Below, piece by piece: positions 11,807-22,810 of a stretch of 64,000 bases of DNA. Each line of letters starts with the position of its first letter. The stretch's first letter is position 1. The stretch is from Flammula alnicola (lineage: Eukaryota > Basidiomycota > Agaricomycetes > Agaricales > Strophariaceae): NCBI GenBank assembly GCA_015499995.1, contig JADNRV010000061.1:229126-293125 (forward strand), written 5' to 3'. The notes beneath the pieces were generated by a model. It worked only from the letters and a program-made list of their open reading frames with translations. It was not told where the DNA came from and did not search any database. Both the position numbers and the translations under genes were made by a program.

Positions 11807-11854
11807 CCTGCAACGCAATTGCCACAAGGTCACGTGTGGCAAAAGCGTTGCAGG
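11807..11854. repeat. stem-loop A of the KDZ element
   Basis: Arms of 20 bases (11807-11826 and 11835-11854) match at 18 positions around the 8-base loop AGGTCACG. The top of the stem and loop (TTGCCACA, loop, TGTGGCAA) is nearly identical to stem-loop B at 15723-15794, while the lower stems differ. Confidence 0.8.
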
Positions 11855-13097
11855 AACACTTACATCATCACCGGCAAATTCATGACCCAAATTGGGAAGG
11901 GTGCCCAAGGTATCTACACTTTTTATAATTTTATTGGGCGGAGAAATAGTTTAGGAGCAAGCCTATGTAATTTTTTCAGCAGATCGGTGAATGAAAATAG
12001 TGTAATTATAGTTATACCTGGGCAAACCCGTACAAGCTGCATACTTTGGGCAGAGATCAAATTGAACACAGCCACTGATCGATGATCTTTAGTTTCTCAA
12101 GCTGATCTTCGCTCTCGACCACAATCCCCGTCCATCATCTGGCCTTCAAGCCGGAGAAACAAGACAAAAAGGTTATTTACTATGCGCACTACAGCCTTTG
12201 GTACTTGTATGCTCTTGAAATTTACATATAAAAATAACATCTATCACATATTCCTCTTACAATGGTACATTTGCGCAATGTGTTTGCAGCCCACCACAAC
12301 ACCGGTGTCGAAGAACTTGGTCTTCTTAGCCCTCCTCATTGCCCAGTAGGATCTACTCAAAATGCAAAGGTGAATACTAAGTTTGAAGAAACCTGCTGAT
12401 CTGTCACGCACTCTGCCTGGGAGTGGTTCCAACAATTAGCAACTGAGCGCGAAAGCTCTTGTAGATTGTGCCTCTCATAAATATCGAAACTAGAAATTGA
12501 AATTGAGTTCAAGACAAATGAGTTCAAATTGAATATAAGTCTCACATGGGTGCGGTATATTTAACAAGGGCGAGGCCTGCACAAATTCTGAGCATGACCG
12601 CACATTCAAATAGTATATTGGAGAGGGACTTACAAGAAGCTGACGTTTCAAGGCTGTTCATGATGTTGGTTGTCTTGCCCCATTATTTGTATGCTGTGGT
12701 TTATATGGGAATCGATAATAATAATAGATGGGCGTCAATTGTCTTGATTGCGCTCAACTCTGATCCGGTGATCATAATTGACGGGATAATAGTTAATTGT
12801 TAATCAACTTCACGGAAGAAGTTCTTGTGCGTATTCTGTTGCTACCTCTGAGTCCCTGTCGCAGGCGCATGCATTGCAATGAATTATCCTATTATTCCTC
12901 GGCTGTCTTGAGAAGTCCAAAAAGTGAGAAAACAACCCATAAATCACATTGCGTCACAATGTGCGTACAACAACGTTCTATTATCTCTATTCTCCTCTTG
13001 GTATCTACCCAGTGTCGGACCTTTCAGATATGTGGAGTATAAGAGTTCAGTGTTTCTACCTTCACTCCGCCGCACTTTTAGTTACCCTGCAACCACC
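11855..13097. other. non-coding spacer inside the KDZ element
   Basis: Short frames on both strands without recognisable motif. The stretch just before 13098 is the likely promoter of the next gene. Confidence 0.4.
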
Positions 13098-14233
13098 ATG
13101 ACTCCCTCGACACCATCATACTCTCGTACTTTGAGATGTGAACGATTATCTCCGTATCCATCTACGCCAACCAGCCGCACTGTTGTCCGCAAGCAACAAC
13201 AATATTTTATTGGCCCTTTATCGAATGCTGATCCGGAGCTGAAAGGATTAGCAAGGACTCCAGCCACTAAAGTCAACGACAAGCGTATTGAACGAGCATT
13301 GCATATTTTCGCCCCTCCAGAGCCGCAGAAACAGGAATCACATTGTCAACACCGACGCCGTGATGCCATTGTGTTTATGTGCGTAGGTAATGGCGACCCA
13401 CTCAACGCAGGACGTTGGATCCAAAAGGTATGCTTTTACCCAAATATTTTACTTTTGTTCTGAGTATCAATCGATTCAGTGCAACTTGTGTGATTCACGC
13501 AGGGTTGCTGTTTATTGGATTTCTGAACCGCTTGATCCAAGTTTTATTACGGACAATAGAGAGCTTCAATTGTGGTTCAAAATTCGCCAAGAGATTGACA
13601 GTCTCAAGGGCACCGGCCGTACACCAACACTTCCTACCCCTCCTTCCACTGCACAAGGATCAAATACACCGACCATGCAGCCTCGGCCATTTCCTAATAT
13701 TCCTCCACTGGATTCGTCTCTCAGTCCTCCTTCTAGCCCCACACCTGCTGCACCACAGGCATCAACGTCTCGCATTCAGGAACAACGCCGCATTGCTCAA
13801 TCCTCGGACTTGGAGCGCGGTGGTCCAAAACTTAACCGAGACCTTGGCATGTTACTTATGTTCTGGAAAGAGGTGTGTTTAACTGCCCTCTAAGTTTATT
13901 AAACAATGTTGATCCTGATTTTGGATTTAGGACTTTGTGCCCCCTTTAAACGAGACCATTTACCCTCGCTTTGACTCTCGGGTTCGACTTTCGGATTTTA
14001 AGATAGAACTTGGCTTGGTAGGTCTTGAACAGACTGACCAACTCGAGGTCTTTCATCCTGGAGATGGTGAATGGAAAGGTGCTAGGTGGGATACACCGCA
14101 CTTGGTTGATTTGCGTGGGCAAGTTTTGCTTGCACGATTTCCTCATGTAGAGTATTTAGAGGGCTTCGATGCATTTCTTCCTTGGATATTTCCTCACACC
14201 TCCAAAGGAAAAGGAAAAGCACGAGCAGCTTAA
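13098..14233 (+). CDS. KDZ passenger gene 1 of a paralogous pair (NAGRW-CxxC protein)
   Basis: Three exons (13098-13427, 13480-13872, 13931-14233), all phase 0, give 341 residues. No family recognised. Visible landmarks: a GPLSNADPELKGL motif near residue 39, a His/Cys cluster, then LNAGRWIQK followed immediately by CNLC. The next part is VAVYWISEPLD, a long Pro/Ser linker, and a C-terminal globular part ending in basic residues. The intron lies exactly between the NAGRW motif and the CxxC. The gene at 16393-16984 shares the GPLS...PEL-GL motif, NAGRW, CxxC and the same intron position, so the two are paralogues within one element. A zinc-binding or nucleic-acid role is a guess from the cysteines. 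Confidence 0.75.
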
Positions 14234-14300
14234 GTACTAGTGTGATATGAGAATGTACAATAAGAACATTTTGCGAAAGTACTGAATGTCATTCTAATCC

Positions 14301-14582
14301 TTGAGGATCCAGGCTCAGATTTTTATGTCAGCAGGTAAACCCGCGGGTACCTGTATTTTTCTCATTTTTATTTCTTTTTTTGTGGCATGTTTAGGGCATA
14401 TTCGAGACGTCGAAAGTGAATTTGGGACGAGTTGGAGTCTCGCCGGTCCGAGTTCTGTCACTTCGGCAAACCCCGAAGTCGTGATCAACGACGATGGCGT
14501 CGTTGATCTTGATCACCACTATGTTCCTCCTCTCTTCCGCACCTCTTCCACCCTCGAAGGACTCCCAAAAAAAGTCCGGTAA
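14301..14582 (+). pseudogene. open fragment of unknown origin in the KDZ element
   Basis: An open frame encodes an acidic stretch (DVESEFGTSWSLAG, VVDLDHHYVPPLF) and ends at a possible donor GTAAGATTTT. It resembles a first exon whose downstream part is missing. I cannot assign it. It lies just before a low-complexity block that may have replaced the rest. Confidence 0.25.
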
Positions 14583-14824
14583 GATTTTAACAATTCATGT
14601 ATTTTGTTTACTGACCGTTTTTAGTTCTACCTAGTTGATGTAAGACCAAATCGCAACAGGCCGCCACGTCGCGAGCCCCTGCCCTCTTTCGAGGGATGTG
14701 GCGCCGACCTTCGATCGATTTAGGAGGATTCAAGGGGAGGCGGACGACAAGGGGAGACTCTGGAGGAGGGAGACCCACCTAGTGCGTCGAAAACGAGCAG
14801 CAACAGGTGCTGCTCGTTTCGCAA

Positions 14825-15530
14825 ATCCCCTCTACCACCACCACCACCCTGATCCACACAAATGACAGGCCACGCTCCTCCTCGATATCAGCGCTCGTTT
14901 TGGCCAACAACAACCAACGCCGCCCGTGCTGATTCGTTTCGGCCGCCAACACCCCACACCACCCGTGCCATCAAATCTCCCATATGCACGGCCTGCACCG
15001 TTCAACCACCACACCACCACCACACCGCTTGTGGCCCGGATGTCGACCTGCGCCCCTGCTGCCGCCCTCGTCTCCATCCTGCCTGATTCAAGCAGCGCAC
15101 GCATGACGACAACAACCGAGGCAGCATGCTGGCTGCGCCTGGCACGTACACTATGCATCTGGCATATACACCGCTCACGCACATCCTGCCATCACCCACC
15201 GTCGACGTCAGCCACCAACGACCCACGCCGCCCCGCGCCGCTAAACCACCACCACCAGCTCCTCACCGAAATATGCAGTATCACTGCTGGTCATTTCGCG
15301 AATCTCGCTCTCTGCTACCATTGCTCTTAGCCACCCAAACCGCAACTTGCCAATCGAGGAGCCCGCAGACGACGACGACGACGACGAACACCATCAGCGC
15401 AATCCGACGCCGCTGCCATCGCCATCCTTGCATGACAGCTGTCTGCCACAACCGCCCAATCGAGGAGTCCGCATACCACGACCACGATGATCCAGGCAGC
15501 GCCCTCACGTGTGTTCCACTTTGCCGCCTG
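14825..15530. repeat. CA/CC-rich low-complexity block
   Basis: Dense CCACCACC, CACACC and GACGACGACG runs with high GC, unlike the rest of the element. Open frames here are by-products of the skewed composition. Confidence 0.55.
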
Positions 15531-15722
15531 ACATCACCTCTCGACTGACGACGGAGACCGTGGGACTGGGTGAGATGGAAATTTTACTGCTTCGTTATTC
15601 CTTCGTCTGTCTTTTGTATCTATTAATTCAATTTGCCTTTTCTTTCTCGTGCTCGTAAGACTGTACATAATGGCTTCAGTTAGAACCGGGAGCAGTAGTT
15701 TGGGTGGTAGTTGCGGTCCGAC

Positions 15723-15794
15723 CATGCCGAGGCCCGACGTTGAGTTTTGCCACAAAGTCACGTGTGGCAAAACTCGATGTCGGGCCTCGGCATG
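15723..15794. repeat. stem-loop B of the KDZ element
   Basis: Two 32-base arms (15723-15754 and 15763-15794) match at 30 positions around the loop AAGTCACG. The apex (TTTTGCCACA, loop, TGTGGCAAAA) is shared with stem-loop A; the lower stem is GC-rich and different. Confidence 0.85.
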
Positions 15795-16392
15795 ACATCC
15801 GGCTTGTCAATGTTTCACAACAACGACTATCGCGCTCCTCCCCCTCGTACAACATGGTCGACAGCGAGCTGGCTTAAAGATAGGTAAGGGGTGCGCACTT
15901 TCATGCACCACCGATTTACTCACCTTGGTATCTGTTATTCTCAGCTCAAAATCCTTGACGACGACATTGCTCTGCCGCAATGTGATTCCGTGGACGTGTG
16001 CACCTACCATGTGCACTGATGGTAATCGGACGTGGTGTTGGAGGTGGGAGGTGCAGTGGGATGGATTGGAGGTGTCAGATACATATGGTAGACCCTTGCA
16101 GAAGGCTGTCCAAGTGGTACGTGGGGAAACAAGTCCCAGGAAGTTTGCTTGTCGCTAACGAATGCATGAAACAGGCCAACATCCGCTTTGACGCATCCTC
16201 AGAAACAACGGGCAAAATCTGGCCTCCTTTTTGACATGGAAAGGCCCTGCGCAATCGCCGATCGCCGAACTCCCAAGCGCAGGTATAAAGTTGCCCTCGA
16301 GCAATGCAGAGTTGCCCAAGTATCTACCCCATTTCGCCTTTATCTCGACTAACGACCAGATTTTCAGGCTTCTCTTCCATTCTCAGCATACA
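15795..16392. other. spacer before passenger gene 2
   Basis: A minus-strand frame (15807-16016) contains HVHGITLRQSNVVVKDFEL, which looks protein-like, but has no start context or continuation. It is possibly a decayed exon. The last 100 bases are the likely promoter of the gene at 16393. Confidence 0.3.
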
Positions 16393-16984
16393 ATGCCACC
16401 CTATTTTGGTCCTTTGTCTGCTGAACGCCCCGAGCTCACAGGTCTTTCCAAGGCGGCGGCCCTCATTACAATCCGTGGGCAGATTCGCCATGCCATCCGT
16501 CAAATTGCTCCACCTATGCCAAAGTTCCACCCTCCACACAATCACAATCACGACGAGACAGGACCGTGGCTCTGGCTAGGCACTGCTGGCCAACTAGGTA
16601 ATGCTGGAAGGTGGTACCAAGAAGTAAGTCGTTAAACATTTATGTTGTTTTGTATCCATAATGACCATCACTCTTCAGTGTAAGACTTGCGATGACCCCG
16701 TCGTCCTTCAGTTCATTACAGACCCCTTGGACTTGTGTCTCCTTACCGGAAAGTCTACGCTGGCCAGACTTTTTGACATCTACCATGAGATTCAGCAGTA
16801 TCCGGATAACAAACAGGCTCGACATGGAATCAAGCGCAAGCGCGATGATTTCGCTCCATCCTCGGCTGCTACTCGCGTTGTTAAGCGCAGGCGCGGTGTT
16901 CCTCCTGCCTCTTCCTCTTTGTCTATGAGGACTCAACCGGCCCCTTTTCCTTTCCCCTCCCCATTGCGAGAATCATTTGATTGA
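16393..16984 (+). CDS. KDZ passenger gene 2 of a paralogous pair (short NAGRW-CxxC protein)
   Basis: Two exons (16393-16623 and 16679-16984) give 178 residues. It begins MPPYFGPLSAERPELTGL, has a His-rich stretch (PPHNHNHD), then GNAGRWYQE followed by CKTC, FITDPLDLC, and a basic C-terminal tail (GIKRKRDD, VVKRRRG) that could be a nuclear-localisation signal. It shares order, motifs and intron position with the gene at 13098-14233 but lacks that gene's C-terminal globular part. No named family recognised. Its position between stem-loop B and the transposase suggests it travels with the element. Confidence 0.75.
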
Positions 16985-17380
16985 CCGCACAACAAGTAGA
17001 AAAATAGCTACCTATCATTTTGCCTATTTACGACAATCTATTATCTTTGAATTCTTTTTGTTATCAATCCTCTGATTGAACTCCGGAATCTCCTGCAACG
17101 ATCATCGGTAAGTCTTGTTCCATGTGCATGCTTAATGGTGTGGTGCCCCCGCTTGACTGATCGGTGGGGCCATTTTAGTTACCGTAAAATTGGGCCACAG
17201 AAGTCAAGCGACAATTAGATTTCACCGCACCTTTTTTGTTTGTGACGAGGCGACAGGAACAACAAAACTGAAACAGGTGAACTGGCCTATTGTTCTTGTT
17301 TACCTTCAAGACGGTAATCCACCATTGAGTCTGACTTTTTACGCTCTCACTTTTCCAGCCACACCCCTCTGTTCCCAGCG

Positions 17381-20300
17381 ATGGCACCGCAGTCATTCAA
17401 AGGCTTCAAGGCCGCTCTCGAGAAGCACTCCAATCGTGATCAAGTTGTAGAGCGAGATCAGGTGGCACGCACAGCTGAGCAGACAATAATGTCTGGCCCA
17501 GAAACTATCAAGACGACTTTGACCTTGCCACAACTTCCTCAGCCCCTTCGCATTCAAGAAACTCCTGTCAACGTAGCACCATCGAGTGATACTACAGATG
17601 CGATCAATGATGAGCCTCTTCCAAAATCCAAGACCCAGGTGCGTAGAGAAATAATATGATCATGCATGCCACTACTCACTGTGCCATTTCTAGACATCGG
17701 AAACGCTTGAAGAGTTTCAAGAAAAACTTCCTACACTCCTGCAGCATATCCTTGATCACGAAGCATCCCCGAACGTAGGGCAACCATGTGCATGCCAAGT
17801 TCCCAATGCGAATAGAACTACTCGATGCTATGATTGTCAATTCTACGAAATCTCTTGCTCCGATTGCTTCATCAGATCGCATGCTAATCTACCGACCCAT
17901 TGGGCTGAGGTCTGGGACTCTGACCGAGGGTTTTTCGTCCGACATGACATTGCGACGTTAAAACCTGACATTTCATCGATAAATTTAGGACATGCTGGCC
18001 TTCCCTGTCTCAGTAGATATGCCACCAATCTTGTATTTCATGTTATCGATACCAATGGGATCCATACCACAAAGATTCGGTTTTGCATATGCAAAGGAAA
18101 TCCAAATCGTGTTGACCAACTCATGCGTGCTAGGCTATTCCCTGCCACCATCAATCAGCCGACCACCGCTTTCAGCTTTCAGGTCCTTCACCAATTTCAC
18201 ATCCATCACCTTGAATCCAAGGAATCAGCGTACGATTTCATCGGATCTCTTCGTCGCCTTACGGATAATGCATTTCCCCAGCACATTGCAGTACGTTGTT
18301 ACCTTTTTCTTCAACGCACTTGCTGAATGTCCTCCAGGATCCTTCTTCTCAATTCAGGATGGTAATGCGTATCTGGCGTCTTTTGACAGCAATGAAACGC
18401 TCAGGTCAAGCTCATGGGATCGATTCATACCTGACGCATCGGCGTGAAGGCAACCTTATTGTACATTGCCCAGCTTGTCCTGATCCACACATCAACATGG
18501 AACCTGGATGGGAGAGAACTCCAGACGATCTTGGGTCCGCTCTTTTCTCTCCTTCTTACTTTTGACTTTGGACCAACTCCCTGTCTATTAGCCACCTCCA
18601 ACAAACACAGCTAACTGCTGACGGAAACCACCATTCCAACAAGTATCGGAAGAACACGGATCCCGACGATATCTCGCTTTACGAGGGCAAAGCATACTTT
18701 CCTAATGATCTCGAGTACCGCGAATATGTCAAGAATTTGCCCAAAAACATTCCTGAGGTATGCGAATGATGTTATCCCATAGTAGTCCCATTAACAATGT
18801 TCGATCTTGAAGAAACTTGGCGATTGCGATCACTTAAACGCGCTCAATAAACAGGATCGCAAAAAATTCAAGAATATGGACATAACCGGAATTGTGTGCA
18901 TTCAATGCAGTCATATTTTCATCAAGTCGACTGTCGATCTACAGCTGGGCGAAAAGTAAGCTGCCAATATTCACGTTTTCAGTACCTTTCATAGCTAACA
19001 GTCACCATAGATTCGCTAATACTGACTACGCCATCTCTCACGCTATCCGCAATACCAAGCGCTTAGGTTCCCCACCCTCAGAAATCTACCGTGACTTTAT
19101 CAAGAAAGCCCCTCGTAAAGGCTCATATGATATCGCATGTGGTTTCAGTGTCAACGCCGCTAGTCGCTTTGAAGAAAAATTTCCCGAAGAACTTGACTTT
19201 ATTGAAGGAATGACTTGGCTAATTCCTTTGGTTCATGTCCAAAATCACAAGGATAACTGCACTTACCTGTTCTCGTCTGCCTATATCGAAGGAGCAGGTC
19301 ACTTTCACGGCGAAACGGCTGAGATGCCTTGGGTTGAACTCAATCAATTGGCACCTCAAACACGCCAAATGAACAACGGCCATCGTCAAGATACAATCAT
19401 CGACCACCATTCGCATTGGAACTGGGCAAAGATGTCTAATATGGGTATGTCTCTTCAGTATCCAACATATTTCTATGCTGAAATCTTTTAAAACAAAGCC
19501 GCAACACTTTACAACGAAGTTGAACGTGCAAAGGAGCTCTTTCTGGAGAAACATGCTACTTTCAAGACGCTGTGTGCATTGTATGCTGATAAGGTGACAA
19601 TGTGGAACCAGATGGATCGTCGGCCTCGAATGGGGGATGACAGGGAAGTTCAGTCTGTGTATCGCCAGAATGAAAAGAAAGGTAGTATTCAAATTACTTT
19701 CCTAGTCCGGAGCTAACATCCTTAAAATAACAGTGCCTTCACAATCTCGCATTTATCATTCGCTCTTGGCTGAACTCAAGTCTATGCCAAAACCAACCCT
19801 GCAAATTACTGTCCCTTCATTTCTAAATGAAGCTCTTCTTATATCTGCCAACCAGTACGTCACTTACTCTCTGTAATGGATGCTGTGCTAAAGGTTCCAG
19901 GCGTGAAATACTTGCAAGAATCAAGGCTAGCAAGACGAAATCGGAACTACCAGCATCCTTGGAAGATTTGCGCGATCGCCTGAGGAACCGCATTGACAAC
20001 TGGCACAAACTTCAGAAGGATATCATGCCCCAGGTCGGAGACGTCGTTGCTCAGCAAGCTATTTCGGGAAAGTTTGCTGATTCTCCAGAACGGGAGGTTC
20101 TATACATCCCGTCTGACTTTTCTGTGGCTCAACGGATCAAGTACGGTCTTATCGAACTAGGAGAGCATGAGCGGCGATTTCATGAAGGTGCTGCGTATGA
20201 CTCTGTGGTCAAAGTACGGATTCTTCGCAAGTCGGTGGATGCAATGCGCAGGCGGAAGAAGAAACAAGACCGTGGTCAACAGAATAATACCAGGTCCAGT

Positions 20301-21414
20301 GGCCAAATCCATGACTTGGAGGCAATCCGTGATCTGCACATTGATGACTACTCAGCTGCCCGAAGCGCCATGATTTCACTTGGTCTATCACCAAATGATC
20401 CGACGTTCCCGCCTCTCACATTGGATGATACCTTTCGGAAACCAACACATCTGAAACGTGCTGTTGGTGATTCACGGATGACTGATGGCCGCCTCTGGAC
20501 AATGACCGGCGTTACAGGTGGAACACGACGTGTCGGGTCTTCATCTGCAGCTGGCCCGTCAACGTCAAGAGTGTCTCCATCTCAAGTATTTGGAACTCAA
20601 ATAATTCAAAAAAAGCGTAGGACTTCTTTCCGATTAGGTAATTTACTCTTCTGACTATTTCACTTATTAGGACGACTATCTCCAGGCACGAAAACTGGGG
20701 CAAAGGGCAAGAAACGCCGCATCGACGCCAATACTTCTCGATCCACCCAAGCGGGAAATGAAACCTCCGAACCTCGACCTGGTATGCTAACAAAGCCTAT
20801 TTCAAATCACCTACTAATAACTTGCTAGATGGCTGGATCTGGCGCTTCAAGCCTGGAAAGAAAATGTCGGATGAAGAGTTACAGGAATGGATGGACGATG
20901 GTGAGTCCTTTGAACACCTTATTCATCGCAATACTTAATAAAATCACAGGAGACCGTGTGCAGTGGTTCCGCACAGAGGCAGAGATGCAGCGTTGGCGAG
21001 AAGAGTGGGAATTCAAGCAGGCAGACTTCATGCGTACTATTGCTACCTTTCAGCGGATGTCGTCCGTGTGGGGTGAGCTTAGTACCATCAGCAGCACCCC
21101 CGGACCTGTCGCTTATGCCAACAAACAATCGGCAATGTATCAGGAGATGGAAAGGCGTGCGAAAGAGCTCTTCTCTAAGGCTGGGTATTCCCATCTTATC
21201 GATCTCGACGACAGAAAGATTTTGGCTGATTACATTCGTGAAGAGCGCGCAAAGGAAGAGTATTTAATACCTGAGCTCTCAAACACCGAGGTAAGCACTC
21301 ACGCCGATACCCAGAAGCCTATGATTGACTTGAAATCTATGATAGCCTAGGACATCTCCAGCCATGTTCTCGGACTCGGATTCGGATGACTACATTACTT
21401 CTGATGATGATTAA
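17381..21414 (+). CDS. KDZ transposase with CxC2 cysteine cluster
   Basis: Thirteen exons (17381-17638, 17694-18290, 18338-18534, 18592-18757, 18813-18955, 19011-19444, 19499-19681, 19734-19854, 19901-20637, 20671-20781, 20829-20900, 20950-21290, 21346-21414) sum to 1,143 codons with no stop. The CxC2 cluster (CAC, CYDC, CSDC, H, H) lies at about residues 115-160. Catalytic-region motifs typical of KDZ proteins follow: VHCPACPDP, TADGN, YDIACGFS, GETAEMPWVELNQLAP, RQMNNGHRQDTIIDHH. Near the C-terminus come GWIWRF and DRVQWF, and an acidic tail (SDSDSDDYITSDDD). By family knowledge the acidic catalytic residues would be the Asp of TADGN, the Asp of YDIAC and a Glu near GETAE. The full frame suggests an element that may still be mobile. 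Confidence 0.92.
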
Positions 21415-21532
21415 ATAATCTAGGTGTAGCAATCAAAGCTCTTTGTCCGAGCCTTGCCTGAGGGCATTAGTGCCAGTGGATTCAGTAGATATTTTAATCT
21501 AGGATATTTAAAATTTTAATCAATCACGTCTA

Positions 21533-21660
21533 CTTCGATTAGAATGATTATTTCGATTAGAGTGATTATTTCTTCGTTTAAACTGCAGTGTTACCAGCCA
21601 TACCTTTATGTACTTACATACATTCCAATATCACATTTAATCAATATCACGTTTAATCTC
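21533..21660 (+). repeat. right subterminal repeats of the KDZ element
   Basis: TTCGATTAGA[AG]TGATTAT occurs at about 21533 and 21552. TCAATATCAC[AG]TTTAA-type units occur at about 21627 and 21641. All are A/T-rich, mirroring the left subterminal region in character but not in sequence. Confidence 0.6.
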
Positions 21661-21664
21661 GACA

Positions 21665-21712
21665 GGATAATCTCATCGAGTGTAGACATGGCCGATGATT
21701 AATCAAAGTCGA
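21665..21712 (-). repeat. right terminal inverted repeat of the KDZ element
   Basis: Reverse complement of the left repeat at 7835-7883 with scattered mismatches; shared core CGAGTGTAGACATGG. Confidence 0.75.
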
Positions 21713-21723
21713 TACAGTTACAG

Positions 21724-21730
21724 ACTCTAG
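21724..21730 (+). repeat. target-site duplication, right copy
   Basis: ACTCTAG immediately after the element; its TAG is the acceptor of the interrupted intron 1 and the next base starts exon 2. Confidence 0.75.
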
Positions 21731-22022
21731 GTTGCACTCCCAACTCTGACGTACGTCTATATCTGTTTCTTGAGTCGCTTATGGTATTAAATTTCTTCCG
21801 ACTTCAGATTTTGCCATGTGAGTACAACATTCGTCACTTATAGGACCACGGCCGCTCACTTTCATAGGCCCCGTTGGCTACCACTGCTGCCCACCAATCC
21901 CGCCGGCTAGCACAGTCCTCGGACTGTAAGTCTTTCTTGTTCGTAATTCAAGGGCATGATGCTGAACGCAGTAAAGTTGCTTGTTTAACGGGGCCAACTG
22001 CCCTATCCCACCTCCTCAGTAA
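21731..22022 (+). CDS. array member 4, exons 2-5 (downstream half of the split gene)
   Basis: Exons 21731-21750, 21808-21817 (10-nt micro-exon), 21868-21925 and 21977-22022 continue the frame of the exon at 7666-7762. Together they would encode 76 residues with C-x8-C-x5-CC-x12-C-x6-C and CPVGYHCC. Phases, donor and acceptor positions and the closing segment agree with members 3 and 5. There is no stop or frameshift, so the gene had not decayed when sequenced. Its own promoter lies 14 kb upstream, so expression of this half is probably lost unless the element supplies one. Confidence 0.8.
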
Positions 22023-22241
22023 AACAGGAACACTGACGGTGAAGACCGAATGTGGGGATAGTCTTTATTAATTAATAAGTCAATGGTAGAATAATTTGTA
22101 ACCCTGAAATTCGTGGTCATTTTAGTTTGACCAGGTTACAGACCACTTCGCACTTGCCATCATGTTTTCGCGCTCATTGACGTTTCACTGATTCATTATC
22201 ATTGACGTAAGGTGCTGCCGGGCCCGGTTCGGTTCGGTTGT

Positions 22242-22272
22242 TATTTATAGATCGCAAAAAAGCCCATAAATA
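22242..22272 (+). promoter_or_regulatory. paired TATA boxes of member 5
   Basis: TATTTATA at 22242-22249 and CATAAATA at 22265-22272, 23 bp apart, about 70-100 bp before the ATG at 22341. Confidence 0.6.
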
Positions 22273-22340
22273 TCGCGAGTGAGGAGAGCAATCTCGCCAG
22301 AAAGGCTTCAACCAAGCTCTCTGGTCCAATACTTGTCGTC

Positions 22341-22810
22341 ATGAAGTTCTCCATCGTTACTCTCGCTGCCTCTCTTGCGTTTTTCTCTCAAACCTTTGCT
22401 GTATCGAGCCCTCAAATTGAACCACCAATCTTCCAATGTATGTGTAAAATTTCTTCGAACTAGACTACGATATTCATATAATTCTACAGGCACTGTAGAG
22501 TCTAACGTACGTATATCAGTGTTGTGAATGTATGACAGAATTACATCGTGAATATTGGAATCTCTTGTCTTTAGATTTTACCTTGTGAGGACCTAGTTTC
22601 GCTCTTTGCCGATGTTGGGACCGTGACCACTGACCAACTACCCAACAGGCCCCCCCGGGTACCATTGCTGTTCCCCCGGTGGACCATTGACGATTCCTCC
22701 ACGTCATGGATCGTAAGTCTTCCGTCATCATCATTGGGGAGCCTTGATGTTGACAATAGTCAAGTTGCTTGATTAACGGAGCCGACTGCCCCATCTCCCC
22801 TGCTCTATAA
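22341..22810 (+). CDS. small secreted six-cysteine protein, array member 5
   Basis: Exons 22341-22437, 22490-22506, 22575-22584, 22649-22712 and 22765-22810 give 77 residues, the longest member. The signal peptide begins MKFSIVTLAASLAFF and ends QTFA. Cysteines follow C-x8-C-x5-CC-x14-C-x6-C with CPPGYHCC. It is the closest relative of members 3 and 4, which lie on the other side of the transposon. Exon 3 is the 10-nt micro-exon. Secreted; function unknown. Confidence 0.85.

Larger units (their letters stand above)
7825..21723. mobile_element. KDZ (Kyakuja-Dileera-Zisupton) DNA transposon, 13.9 kb, complete
   Basis: The element is bounded by the ACTCTAG duplication and by imperfect inverted repeats of about 50 bp. 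The left end (about 7835-7883) and the reverse complement of the right end (about 21665-21712) share CCATGTCTACACTCG and TTTGAT blocks in the same order. It carries the transposase (17381-21414), a minus-strand gene (8267-10480), two paralogous passenger genes (13098-14233 and 16393-16984), subterminal A/T-rich repeats and two stem-loops. The host gene resumes in correct phase after it, so insertion looks recent. Nested older insertions inside cannot be excluded, because 14.2-16.3 kb has different base composition. Confidence 0.85.

Noticed and set aside
14862..15548. Several overlapping long frames
   Set aside because: All are produced by the CCACC-rich composition; none has a motif.
7825..21723. 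TET/JBP dioxygenase as KDZ cargo
   Set aside because: Reported for related elements, but no HxD...H iron-binding pattern was found in any of the three passenger proteins.
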